This document shows, piece after piece, positions 35,201-43,812 of a stretch of DNA of 64,000 nucleotides (positions are counted from its first letter, which is position 1; every line of letters begins with the position of its first letter). Source of the DNA: Ruegeria atlantica (GTDB lineage: Bacteria > Pseudomonadota > Alphaproteobacteria > Rhodobacterales > Rhodobacteraceae); assembly GCF_013032005.1 (NCBI RefSeq), contig NZ_WQBE01000001.1, positions 1 to 64,000 of the forward strand. The letters run 5' to 3'. The translations under genes and the position numbers were made by a program. The notes under the pieces were generated by a model. That model was not told the DNA's origin. It did not search any database and saw only the letters and a program-made list of their open reading frames with translations.

Positions 35201-36993
35201 GTATCGCCCGCCTCAAAAAGCTCTCGCTGGTAGGACGAGCAGCGCAGAAAACCGAAACGCTTGAGGCTTTGCAGGAACTGGGGTGCATGCATGTATTGCC
35301 ACTGGCCCCGCCACCATCTGAGCCGGAAAAGATCAGCGCGCGCGGTGCAAGAGATGCCTATAAGGCGTTGCGATTCCTGACAGATGTACCTGAGTCACGC
35401 CGCCAAATTCAACGCGACACGGACTTTAATATGGATCAGTTCGTCAAGGATGTGCGCGACCTGATGCAGCGCAGCCGCGACATGACCGACAGGCGGGATT
35501 TTCTGGCCGATCGCATTGCGAAGGTGCGGCCGTGGGGCGATCTGGATTTTCCGCCCGATGACGTTCTGGCGGGCAACCGGCTATGGTTCTACCAACTGCC
35601 GATAAAGCGTCGAGATGCTTTGAATGACCTGACGCTGCCCTGGGCGATTCTGGAGCAGGATCATCGGTTTATATATGCCGTTCTGATCTCGTCGGATGAG
35701 CCCGCCGACGACATTCTGCCAGTGCCGCGCACCCATACGGGGTCACTGCCCATTCATGAGCTGGAAGCCCAGTTGGAAGAGGCAGAAATTGCCATTGAAG
35801 CGCTTGAGGCCGAACGGGTCGCCCAGACCCGCTACTTGACGCTGATGCGGCGTAACCTCTCGGTGGCCGAGAGCGCAGCAGAGCTTGCCCATGCGACGCA
35901 GAAAGTGCGCGATGAAGAGGCGATGTTTGCCCTTCAGGGCTGGGTGCCAGAGGATCGCATTGATGCTGTTTTGGACATGGCGAAGGGTAAGAACGCCGCT
36001 ATTCTGATCGAGGATCCAGGCCCCGAAGACTCACCACCCACGCTGTTGGAACAGCCAGAAAAACGTAATGCTGCCATAGACTTGGCGCTGTTTTATCAAG
36101 TGCCGGGTTACAAGGATTGGGACCCAAGCGTCATCGTCGCCGTGTCCTTCGCGTTCTTCTTTGCCATGATTGTGGCTGATGCGGGGTACGGCGCGATCAT
36201 ATTGCTGGGCTTGCTGCTGTTTTGGAAACGAATGGACGGAACTGCAGGGCAGAAATCATGGCGTCGGTACGGATTGATTATTTCGGGCGCGACGATTGTT
36301 TATGGCGTTCTGGTAGGCAGTTATTTCGGCGTGTCACCGCCGGATGGTTCCGTCCTCGCTAAGACCAAATTGCTCGATCTGAACAACTTTGGTGCCATGA
36401 TGATGGTCTCGATCGTTGTGGGAGTTCTGCATTTGGTGCTGGCCAATGCACTGGCCGCCCACGCCGCCTGGGGTCAGCGCAAGGCGATTGCCAATCTGGG
36501 CTGGATTGCTGCGCTGATTGGCGGATTTGTTTTGTGGCTCAGCTATATGAAGGGAAACTCTGCAACACCCGGTGCGGTGATCCTTAGCGCGGGCGTTCTG
36601 GCGATCCTTTGGTTTTCCAGCGACCGTCAGATCGACAAGCCAATCGATTGGTTATGGCGTCTGATTGGCGGCATCCAAGCCCTGGCCGGAGCGATGGGGG
36701 CGTTTGGTGACGTCCTTAGTTATATGCGCCTGTTCGCGCTGGGCTTGGCCTCGGCCTCGCTGGCGATCACATTCAACGATCTGGCGGTGTCAGTGATGCA
36801 CGCGCTGAAGGGACCCGGGATCCTGTTCGCTCTGCTGATCCTGATCGTCGGTCACGCCCTGAACTTCGCCCTCGCGATGATGAGCGGCGTCGTCCACGGG
36901 CTGCGTCTCAATTACATCGAATTCTTTAAATGGGGTTTGCCGGATGAAGGCATCGTCTTTCGCCCGTTTGCCCGCAAGGAGGTTCAGGAATGA
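35197..36993 (+). CDS. atpI: V/A-type ATPase subunit I (membrane, a-like)
   Basis: A 598-residue protein with a long cytoplasmic N-terminal half (coiled-coil region ELEAQLEEAEIAIEALEAERVAQ) and a C-terminal membrane half of about seven spans. DVLSYMRLFALGLASASLAITFNDL contains the conserved region with the essential arginine of the ion half-channel. LILIVGHALNFALAMMSGVVHGLRLNYIEFF is also diagnostic. It overlaps subunit K by 4 bp. Length is within the family's bacterial range. Confidence 0.92.
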   Translation: MSIARLKKLSLVGRAAQKTETLEALQELGCMHVLPLAPPPSEPEKISARGARDAYKALRFLTDVPESRRQIQRDTDFNMDQFVKDVRDLMQRSRDMTDRRDFLADRIAKVRPWGDLDFPPDDVLAGNRLWFYQLPIKRRDALNDLTLPWAILEQDHRFIYAVLISSDEPADDILPVPRTHTGSLPIHELEAQLEEAEIAIEALEAERVAQTRYLTLMRRNLSVAESAAELAHATQKVRDEEAMFALQGWVPEDRIDAVLDMAKGKNAAILIEDPGPEDSPPTLLEQPEKRNAAIDLALFYQVPGYKDWDPSVIVAVSFAFFFAMIVADAGYGAIILLGLLLFWKRMDGTAGQKSWRRYGLIISGATIVYGVLVGSYFGVSPPDGSVLAKTKLLDLNNFGAMMMVSIVVGVLHLVLANALAAHAAWGQRKAIANLGWIAALIGGFVLWLSYMKGNSATPGAVILSAGVLAILWFSSDRQIDKPIDWLWRLIGGIQALAGAMGAFGDVLSYMRLFALGLASASLAITFNDLAVSVMHALKGPGILFALLILIVGHALNFALAMMSGVVHGLRLNYIEFFKWGLPDEGIVFRPFARKEVQE

Positions 36994-37433
36994 ATGAGCT
37001 TGTTCTTACATTGGGTTGGCTGGGGATTTACGCACCGATGGCACTGGGTGCGGCTGCAAGCGCCATTGGCTGCTCCATTGCTGGTATGGCCAGCATCGGC
37101 GCCATGACCGAGACCGAGGGGGGCTATGGTCGGTTCGTCGGCGTTTCGGCCTTTCCGTCGACCATGGTGATCTATGGCATCGTCATCATGTTCACCCTGA
37201 ACCGTGAGGTGACGCCTGAAAATGCGGGCGGGTTGTTCGGGATCGGCATCTTGTCGGGCATCGCCTTGATGTATTGCGGTATCTGGCAGGGCCGGGCCTG
37301 TGCCGCAGCGATCAATGCAACCAAAGAAAAGCCGGAAATCTTCGGGCTGTCGCTGGCACCTGCCGCGATTATCGAAGGCTTTGGCGTTTTCGCCTTCGTC
37401 TTTGCCTTGGTCATCAGCGCGGGGATAAGCTGA
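36990..37433 (+). CDS. atpK: V/A-type ATPase subunit K (c ring proteolipid)
   Basis: A 147-residue proteolipid of four membrane helices (two hairpins). The second hairpin holds the ion-binding glutamate in APAAIIEGFGVFAF, while the first lacks an acidic residue, as usual for 16-kDa K subunits. The segment FPSTMVIYG has Met where Na+-translocating NtpK has Gln (PGTQ in Enterococcus hirae). That suggests proton rather than sodium coupling, an inference from one site. It overlaps subunit I and E by 4 and 1 bp. Confidence 0.92.
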   Translation: MNELVLTLGWLGIYAPMALGAAASAIGCSIAGMASIGAMTETEGGYGRFVGVSAFPSTMVIYGIVIMFTLNREVTPENAGGLFGIGILSGIALMYCGIWQGRACAAAINATKEKPEIFGLSLAPAAIIEGFGVFAFVFALVISAGIS

Positions 37434-38110
37434 TGGCACAGGATGGCATGATCTCTCACGGTGTTGACGCGCTGATCGACAAGTTGCGCAATGATGGGGT
37501 GGCCGCTGGCCAGGCAGATGCAGATAAACTGCGCGCCGATGCCAAGGCCGAAGCGGCGAAGATACTGGCCGACGCCAAACGCGAGGCGGACGCGTATCAA
37601 AAGAAGGCCCGCACGGATTCTGACAACTACCGTGCAGCGGGCGAAGAGGCGCTTAACACTGCCATGCGGGATGCGGTGCTGACCATGAAAGCCGGGCTGA
37701 CGGACCGCTTCCGCGAAGATGTCGAACGTTTGGTCACCAAGGAAATGGCCGATCCAGACCTGCTGAAGCAGATGATACTCGAAGTTGTGGGCCGTGCGGC
37801 AGAAGGCGCCAATCTGGACGGAAAGGTAGAAGTCATTTTGCCCGCGAAGATCGCCACGCAAGAGGATATCAAACAGAATGCCGACGATATCCAATCTGGT
37901 AAGCTTACCAAATACGTACTGGGCCTGACCGCTGAAATGCTGCGCGAGCAGGTCGAACTGCACGCCTCGGATGATGCCGAGGGTGGCATACAGGTGCGGG
38001 CAGACGATCAAGGCGTGGCTTTGGATCTGACGGATAAAGCGGTGGCCTCGTTGCTGATGGAGCATCTACAGCCGCGTTTCCGGGCCGTTCTGGAGGGGGT
38101 GATCCGTTAG
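37433..38110 (+). CDS. atpE: V/A-type ATPase subunit E (peripheral stalk)
   Basis: A 225-residue subunit with an alanine/charge-rich coiled coil (residues 20-60, ADKLRADAKAEAAKILADAKREADAYQKKA) and a C-terminal globular domain, as in bacterial V-type E subunits that link V1 to subunit I. The ATG at 37433 uses the final A of subunit K's TGA. It is 1 bp from the DUF2764 gene. Confidence 0.88.
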   Translation: MAQDGMISHGVDALIDKLRNDGVAAGQADADKLRADAKAEAAKILADAKREADAYQKKARTDSDNYRAAGEEALNTAMRDAVLTMKAGLTDRFREDVERLVTKEMADPDLLKQMILEVVGRAAEGANLDGKVEVILPAKIATQEDIKQNADDIQSGKLTKYVLGLTAEMLREQVELHASDDAEGGIQVRADDQGVALDLTDKAVASLLMEHLQPRFRAVLEGVIR

Positions 38111-38111
38111 A

Positions 38112-38804
38112 ATGCCAAACCCTGACGCCTATATCGCGCTGATCAGCAGCTTACCGGGGTCGGAGCGGCTGTTTGTCGCCAAACAGCCGCCCTTGTCGCG
38201 GTTGCGGCTGGATCGACGTTTAACGGCGCTGACACCCGAGGATGCCCGCGTTTTGAAGGTGTTGGAGCATGCTTTGAACTGGGGCGACTACGACATCGGG
38301 GTAACCGACGCGCAGGCCATTGGGCGCTGCAACGAGGCGTTGCACGATATCTCGCAGCCCACCTTGCGCAAGATGCTTATTGAGCGGATGGACTTGCGTA
38401 CTGTAGTGGCCGCGCTGCGCCTGCGCAAACGGGGGGTCAGCCCACCTGCCGGATCGTTCGGTATGGGGCGTTGGGCCCGCCATATCCCTGCCAATTGGAA
38501 CGACCCGAGCTTTCGATTGGAAGGTCCGATGCCTTGGATCAAGGAGGCCCAGCAACTATTGGACGCCGCAGATCCTTTGGGCTTGGAACGGCTGCTCTTG
38601 TCGGTCAGCCACAAGCAACTGAAACGCCACGCTGCCCGACATTATTTCGATTTCGAAGCAGTGGTGATCTACGTGCTGATCTGGAACATTTTCGACCGCT
38701 GGGCGCAAAGCAATGCGCAGGAGGCGGCCAAAAGATTTGAGCATCTGGCCCAGCAGGCCATGGCTAATGTCGCCGATATCGATTTTGACGGAGCAAACGC
38801 ATGA
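38112..38804 (+). CDS. DUF2764 protein of V-ATPase operon (possible subunit C equivalent)
   Basis: A 230-residue soluble, helical protein with the start MPNPDAYIALISSLPG typical of DUF2764 proteins that sit between E and A in chlamydial and Bacteroidetes V-ATPase operons. No C-subunit gene is otherwise present, so it may act as the central socket (C/d-like) that joins rotor stalk to K ring; this is inferred from position and not shown. It overlaps the A-subunit gene by 4 bp. Confidence 0.75.
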   Translation: MPNPDAYIALISSLPGSERLFVAKQPPLSRLRLDRRLTALTPEDARVLKVLEHALNWGDYDIGVTDAQAIGRCNEALHDISQPTLRKMLIERMDLRTVVAALRLRKRGVSPPAGSFGMGRWARHIPANWNDPSFRLEGPMPWIKEAQQLLDAADPLGLERLLLSVSHKQLKRHAARHYFDFEAVVIYVLIWNIFDRWAQSNAQEAAKRFEHLAQQAMANVADIDFDGANA

Positions 38805-40642
38805 CCGCCCCAACCTCTGCCAAACAGACCGCCACCGCCCGTGTCGTCTCGGTGCAAGAGGGGTTGGTGCAGATTCAGGCCAATCATGACGCCTCGGGGC
38901 AACCCGGGCAGTTGGTCAAGAACGAAGTGGTCTTTATTCTGCCAACACGCCCCGGGCCAGGTGGGCGGCAGGAACGCCTGAAGGCCGAGGTGCTGCGGGT
39001 GCGTGGTGATACGGCGGATGTGCAGGTCTATGAAAGCACCGACGGGGTTGCCGTGGGCGACCCGGTCGAACAATCTGGCCAATTGCTGTCGGTCGAGCTG
39101 GGGCCGGGTTTGTTGGGGCAGGTGTTCGACGGGTTGCAATCGCCTTTGCCCAAAGTAGCGGCTGATTTTGGCACCTTCCTGCCCCGCGGGGCCGATGTCG
39201 CTCCGCTGGACGATCAGGCAAAATGGTCGTTCAGCCCTTCGATCAAGGTCGGGGATACGGTGACGGCCGGTGACAGCATCGGAACGGTCCCCGAGGGACA
39301 TTTCACCCACAAGATCATGCTGCCGTTTAACTGGATGGGCGATTACAAGGTCATCTGGGTACAAAAAGGCGCGGCCACGATCCACGACATAGTGGCCCGT
39401 CTGGAAGATGAGCAAGGCGGCGAACACACGCTGACCTTATGCCAGAAATGGCCAGTGCGGCGGCCTTTATCGGAAAGCATTCTGAAACGCGCGCTGTCCG
39501 AGCGGTTGTATCCGACCGAACCGGTCCTGACCTCTCAGCGCTTGATCGACACGTTCTTTCCCATCGCACGCGGGGGGACGGCCTGTATTCCTGGGCCGTT
39601 TGGGGCGGGCAAAACCGTTCTGCAAAACCTGATCGCGCGCAATGCCAAGGTGGATATCGTCATTGTCGTAGCCTGTGGCGAACGTGCGGGTGAAGTGGTT
39701 GAGACGATCCATGAGTTTCCCAAGATGACCGACCCAACCACGGGTGGCAGTCTGATGGATCGTACGATCATCATCTGCAACACGTCGTCCATGCCGGTTG
39801 CCGCGCGCGAGGCCTCGATCTTCACCGGTATTACGCTGGGCGAATACTATCGACAGATGGGCTATGACGTGTTGCTGATTGCCGACAGTACCAGCCGCTG
39901 GGCGCAAGCGATGCGCGAAACATCCGGAAAACTTGAAGAAATCCCGGGCGAAGAGGGTTTTCCTGCCTATCTGGAAAGCTCGATCAAGGGACTATACGAG
40001 CGTGCCGGAGCAATAAAAACCAATGACGGCGATTTGGGCAGTCTGACGCTTATCGGAACCGTCTCGCCCGCCGGCGGCAACTTTGACGAGCCGGTCACAC
40101 AATCGACCCTGTCCACAGTAAAATGTTTCCTCGGCCTGTCTTCGGAACGCGCGTACAAGCGGTTTTATCCTGCGGTCGATCCGATGCTCAGTTGGTCGCG
40201 CTATACGGATCAATTGTCCGACTGGTACGACAAAAACGCCGAACCGGGTTGGACCGGCAAGGTCCGGGATTTGCTGGCACTGATCGAAAAAGGCGAACAG
40301 GTCGATCAGATGATGCAGGTGACGGGGGAAGAGGGCGTCACGATCCAAGATTTCGTAACCCAGCAAAAAGCGCTGTTTGTGGATATGGTTTATCTGCAGC
40401 AGGACGCGTTTGACAAAGTGGACGCGACGGTGCCGCTGGAACGTCAGAAAATGACCTTCAAGCTGGTCTACGACGTGACCCAATCAACTGCGGAGTTCGC
40501 TGACAAGGCCGAGGTTCGGCAGGTGTTTACGCAGCTCACAGGATTGATGAAGAATTTTCACTATGCGGCGGAAAACACACCGGAATTCAAGTCGATCTGG
40601 GGGCAGATACAAAATCTGTGCCGCGAGAAGTTTGGTGTCTAA
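38801..40642 (+). CDS. atpA: V/A-type ATPase catalytic subunit A
   Basis: A 613-residue catalytic subunit with intact P-loop GPFGAGKT at about 265-272 and the family's nonhomologous insertion in the N-terminal third. VVACGERAGEVVE, the catalytic Glu region, and ADSTSRWAQAMRE, a conserved B/A-interface motif, are also intact. It is the last gene of the operon, 9 bp before the 3' end of a convergently oriented tRNA-Glu. The usual bacterial order has A directly upstream of B, so here A and B are at opposite ends. Confidence 0.95.
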   Translation: MTAPTSAKQTATARVVSVQEGLVQIQANHDASGQPGQLVKNEVVFILPTRPGPGGRQERLKAEVLRVRGDTADVQVYESTDGVAVGDPVEQSGQLLSVELGPGLLGQVFDGLQSPLPKVAADFGTFLPRGADVAPLDDQAKWSFSPSIKVGDTVTAGDSIGTVPEGHFTHKIMLPFNWMGDYKVIWVQKGAATIHDIVARLEDEQGGEHTLTLCQKWPVRRPLSESILKRALSERLYPTEPVLTSQRLIDTFFPIARGGTACIPGPFGAGKTVLQNLIARNAKVDIVIVVACGERAGEVVETIHEFPKMTDPTTGGSLMDRTIIICNTSSMPVAAREASIFTGITLGEYYRQMGYDVLLIADSTSRWAQAMRETSGKLEEIPGEEGFPAYLESSIKGLYERAGAIKTNDGDLGSLTLIGTVSPAGGNFDEPVTQSTLSTVKCFLGLSSERAYKRFYPAVDPMLSWSRYTDQLSDWYDKNAEPGWTGKVRDLLALIEKGEQVDQMMQVTGEEGVTIQDFVTQQKALFVDMVYLQQDAFDKVDATVPLERQKMTFKLVYDVTQSTAEFADKAEVRQVFTQLTGLMKNFHYAAENTPEFKSIWGQIQNLCREKFGV

Positions 40643-40651
40643 ATAGGGAAG

Positions 40652-40726
40652 TGGTAGCCCGTAGGGGAATCGAACCCCTCTTTCCAGGTTGAAAACCTGG
40701 CGTCCTAACCGATAGACGAACGGGCC
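40652..40726 (-). tRNA. tRNA-Glu (UUC), copy 1
   Basis: The minus-strand 75-nt gene has a GGCCCGT/ACGGGCT acceptor stem (one G-U pair), anticodon loop TTTTCAA with anticodon TTC, T-arm GGGGTTCGATTCCCC and an encoded CCA. It is identical to the second copy 23 bp upstream (minus strand). Its 3' end lies 9 bp from the V-ATPase A-subunit stop codon. Confidence 0.97.
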
Positions 40727-40749
40727 ATTTGGTATGGCGCAAGCACAAG

Positions 40750-40824
40750 TGGTAGCCCGTAGGGGAATCGAACCCCTCTTTCCAGGTTGAAAACCTGGCG
40801 TCCTAACCGATAGACGAACGGGCC
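40750..40824 (-). tRNA. tRNA-Glu (UUC), copy 2
   Basis: Identical in sequence to copy 1, with anticodon TTC and an encoded CCA. It lies downstream of recJ on the same strand (98-bp gap). The two copies are probably transcribed together. The tandem duplication may be original or a by-product of integration at this site. Confidence 0.97.
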
Positions 40825-40922
40825 ACGCTGGCTTGTGGAGGGCCTTTTACGGTTTCGCCCGGACCCCCGCAAGCCGAAAAATGCAAGGACGTGAAAGTTT
40901 TTTCCAAGGCCTGAAATCGGGC

Positions 40923-42665
40923 TTAAATGGCCTCTGCTGCGTCTTCCAGCCGAAGTTGCACACTTTGGCGTCCACCCCACGTGTTCACTTCCAGCCGTCC
41001 GGCGAAATGAAAGCGTGCGCCGCCGTGATTTGACAGCTTTTCGCCCATCGGACCGTCAAAGGCCCCAAAGGCAATGGCATCCAGACCGCCGCCAACACTG
41101 TCGGACAGGGACAGTTTCAGATGGGAGTCACCAACGCGTTTGGCAAAACGCACCTGCAGGTCGGGCAGCGCATATCGCGGGGCTGGGGCGCTGGCCCCGA
41201 ACGGACCTGCCTTTTCGATCTGTTCGATCAGATCAATAGTGGCTGCACCAGGCATCAGGGTGCCGTCTAGTTTCAAATCGGCCGGACCGCCTTCACCCGC
41301 GCCTTGCTTGGCCAGCAATTCGCTGAGCCGCGCCATGGCAGGTTCCAACTGGTCGCGCATCACGGTCAGACCCGCCGCCATTTTGTGACCGCCGCCTTTG
41401 ACCAGCAACCCTTCGGCGGCAAGCCTCTGGATCGACGCACCCAGATCGACGCCAGAGATCGAACGGCCCGAGCCTTTGCCCTCATCCCCGTCGAAACCGA
41501 TGACAATCGCGGGGCGGTTGGCGTTTTCCTTCAGGCGTGAAGCCACGATGCCGACTACACCAGGGTGCCAGCCTTCACCCGCAGCCCAAACAAGCGGCGC
41601 ATCCAGACCACGTTCCTCGGCCTGCTCCAAGGCTGCGGCACGCACGGCGTTTTCGATGTCACGACGCTCGGTGTTCAATTCATCCAAGCGTTGCGAGAGC
41701 GCCTGCGCCTCATGCATCGATTCTGTGCTAAGCAACCGCGCGCCCAGGTCCGCCTGACCAATGCGCCCGCCCGCGTTCACGCGCGGACCCAGCAGAAACC
41801 CCAGGTGATAGCTGTTGGGCGCCGAGTCCATGCGCGCCACATCCGAAAGCGCCACAAGACCGGGCCTTTGCCGTTGGGCCATAACCTTCAGGCCTTGTCG
41901 CACAAGCGCCCGGTTTGCCCCGATCAGCGGGGCCACATCAGCCACGGTCGCCAGCGCCACGAGATCCAGCAGACCAATCAAGTCAGGCCCCTTTACACCT
42001 GCCTCACGCAGTTGACGTCCGGCTTCGACCAGCATCAGAAACACGACACCGGCGGCGCAGAGAAAGCCCAGATCGCCGCTTTCATCCTGCCGGTTCGGGT
42101 TCACCACGGCGGCACAATCGGGTAGAGTTTCGCCGCCCAAGTGGTGATCCAACACGATCACATCCGCGCCCTTCGCGGCTGCAATCGGTTCGTGACTCAG
42201 CGTGCCGCAATCGACGCAGATGATCAGGTCATGCGTGGCGGCCAGTTCCTGCATCGCGGGCACGTTGGGGCCATAGCCCTCGTCAATTCGGTCGGGCACG
42301 TACAAAGTAGCCTGCAGGCCCATCTGCCGCAGCCAAACCAGCAGCAAAGCCGCAGAACTGGCGCCATCTACGTCATAGTCCGCGAACACTGCGATCCGCT
42401 CATTGTGCGTGACCGCTGACAGGAATCGCGTTGCGGCTTTTTCCATATCCTTCATGTCGCGCGGGTCAGGCAGCAGTTCTTTCAGTTTGGGTTCCAGAAA
42501 CCCGGACGCCTCCATAGCAGAGACGCCGCGTCGCGCCAGAACCTGACACACCGCGCGGGGCAGACCGGCCTGTTGGATCAGCATTTCCGCGGCCCGCTCA
42601 ACGTCGGGCACTGGGCCGACCCAACGTCGCCCGGATAGTGACTGCTCAACCCCAAGATAACTCAT
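40923..42665 (-). CDS. recJ: Single-stranded-DNA exonuclease RecJ
   Basis: A 580-residue DHH-family 5'-3' exonuclease. The metal-binding motifs are visible: ADYDVDGASSAALL and VLDHHLGGE (DHH), CVDCGTL, and the C-terminal DHHA1 motif KGGGHKMAAGLT. I chose ATG 42665 (MSYLGVEQSL), which has AGAGG upstream. RecJ acts in recombination and mismatch repair. It is the last gene of the hom-glpX-recJ run and is followed by tRNA-Glu. Confidence 0.94.
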   Translation of the reverse strand: MSYLGVEQSLSGRRWVGPVPDVERAAEMLIQQAGLPRAVCQVLARRGVSAMEASGFLEPKLKELLPDPRDMKDMEKAATRFLSAVTHNERIAVFADYDVDGASSAALLLVWLRQMGLQATLYVPDRIDEGYGPNVPAMQELAATHDLIICVDCGTLSHEPIAAAKGADVIVLDHHLGGETLPDCAAVVNPNRQDESGDLGFLCAAGVVFLMLVEAGRQLREAGVKGPDLIGLLDLVALATVADVAPLIGANRALVRQGLKVMAQRQRPGLVALSDVARMDSAPNSYHLGFLLGPRVNAGGRIGQADLGARLLSTESMHEAQALSQRLDELNTERRDIENAVRAAALEQAEERGLDAPLVWAAGEGWHPGVVGIVASRLKENANRPAIVIGFDGDEGKGSGRSISGVDLGASIQRLAAEGLLVKGGGHKMAAGLTVMRDQLEPAMARLSELLAKQGAGEGGPADLKLDGTLMPGAATIDLIEQIEKAGPFGASAPAPRYALPDLQVRFAKRVGDSHLKLSLSDSVGGGLDAIAFGAFDGPMGEKLSNHGGARFHFAGRLEVNTWGGRQSVQLRLEDAAEAI

Positions 42666-42685
42666 GGTGTGCCTCTTATGCGCCA

Positions 42686-42711
42686 AGGCCGGACCCTCTC
42701 GGATCCGGCCT
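42686..42711 (-). other. Hairpin between glpX and recJ
   Basis: AGGCCGGA (42686-42693) and TCCGGCCT (42704-42711) form an 8-bp stem with a 10-nt loop in the gap between the two minus-strand genes. On that strand no T-run follows, so it is probably not a full terminator but could attenuate recJ or stabilise glpX mRNA. Confidence 0.35.
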
Positions 42712-42758
42712 CTTCATCTTTTTCCAAATACTCTCGCCGAAGGCAATGGCGCAAGCCA

Positions 42759-43742
42759 TCACGCTTTGTCGTGGGGCCACATCGGCGTGCGATACGACAT
42801 GCGGCGGACCGAGCCGGTTTTCGACCGCATCAGCAACGTGGTGGTTTCGACCCAGCCGGGTTCGCGCTTGATGCGCGGCAACAGCGAACCGCCGGTGACA
42901 CCGGTGGCAGCAAAAATTACGTCGGCGGTGACCATTTCGTCGCGGGAATAAACGCGATCCAGATCGGTGATGCCTGCCTTGGCGGCGCGGCCGCGTTCGT
43001 CATCGTTGCGGAACAACAGGCGGCCAAAGATCTGTCCGCCCATGCATTTAAGCGCAGCCGCAGCCAGAACGCCTTCGGGCGCGCCACCCGAACCCATATA
43101 CATGTCGATGCCGGTCTCTTCGCTTTCGGCACAGTGCATGACACCGGCCACGTCACCATCGGTGATCAGGCGGATCGAGGCTCCAGTTTCACGGACTTCA
43201 GCGATCATCGCTTCGTGACGGGGACGCTCCAGAATGCAGACGGTGATATCGGCAGGCTCACAACCCTTGGCCTTGGCCAGTGCTTCGACCCGTTCGCGGG
43301 GCGACATGTTCAGATTGACCACACCTTCGGCGAACCCCGGACCAATGGCCAGCTTGTCCATGTAAACGTCCGGCGCATGCAACATCGAGCCGCGCGGGCC
43401 CATGGCGATCACGGTCAGCGCATTTGGCATGTCCTTGGCGGTCAAGGTGGTGCCTTCCAGCGGGTCCAGCGCGATATCCACACCAGGTCCGTTTCCGGTG
43501 CCGACTTCTTCGCCGATATACAGCATCGGTGCTTCGTCGCGTTCACCTTCGCCGATAACAACCACACCCGCGATATCCAGCAGGTTCAGCTGTTCGCGCA
43601 TGGCGTTTACTGCTGCCTGATCGGCGGCTTTTTCGTCGCCACGCCCAACCAGAGAGGCGGACGCCAGTGCGGCCTGTTCTGCGACCCGCGCAAGGCCCAG
43701 AGACAACAGTCGGTCGTTGAAATCAATCTTGGCAGCACTCAT
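42759..43742 (-). CDS. glpX: Class II fructose-1,6-bisphosphatase
   Basis: A 327-residue GlpX-type FBPase. Metal-binding acidic residues occur in VVIGEGERDEAPMLYIGEEVG and DIALDPLEGTTLTAKDMPNA, and the lithium-sensitive phosphatase motif DPLEGT is intact. GAGGA upstream of ATG 43742 is a fair ribosome-binding site. The enzyme acts in gluconeogenesis and the Calvin-type sugar cycle. It lies between hom and recJ, an arrangement common in Rhodobacterales. Confidence 0.95.
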   Translation of the reverse strand: MSAAKIDFNDRLLSLGLARVAEQAALASASLVGRGDEKAADQAAVNAMREQLNLLDIAGVVVIGEGERDEAPMLYIGEEVGTGNGPGVDIALDPLEGTTLTAKDMPNALTVIAMGPRGSMLHAPDVYMDKLAIGPGFAEGVVNLNMSPRERVEALAKAKGCEPADITVCILERPRHEAMIAEVRETGASIRLITDGDVAGVMHCAESEETGIDMYMGSGGAPEGVLAAAALKCMGGQIFGRLLFRNDDERGRAAKAGITDLDRVYSRDEMVTADVIFAATGVTGGSLLPRIKREPGWVETTTLLMRSKTGSVRRMSYRTPMWPHDKA

Positions 43743-43812
43743 TTTTCACTATCCTCAGGTCAGTATCGGCGTTTTCTTCGGCATAGCCTGCGTCTTGGGC
43801 AGGCCGCAAGGG

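Noticed and set aside
33256..40642. F-type ATP synthase or flagellar/type III ATPase
   Set aside because: Subunit I with DVLSYMRLFALGLA, D and E stalk subunits and the A-subunit insertion are specific to the V/A type.
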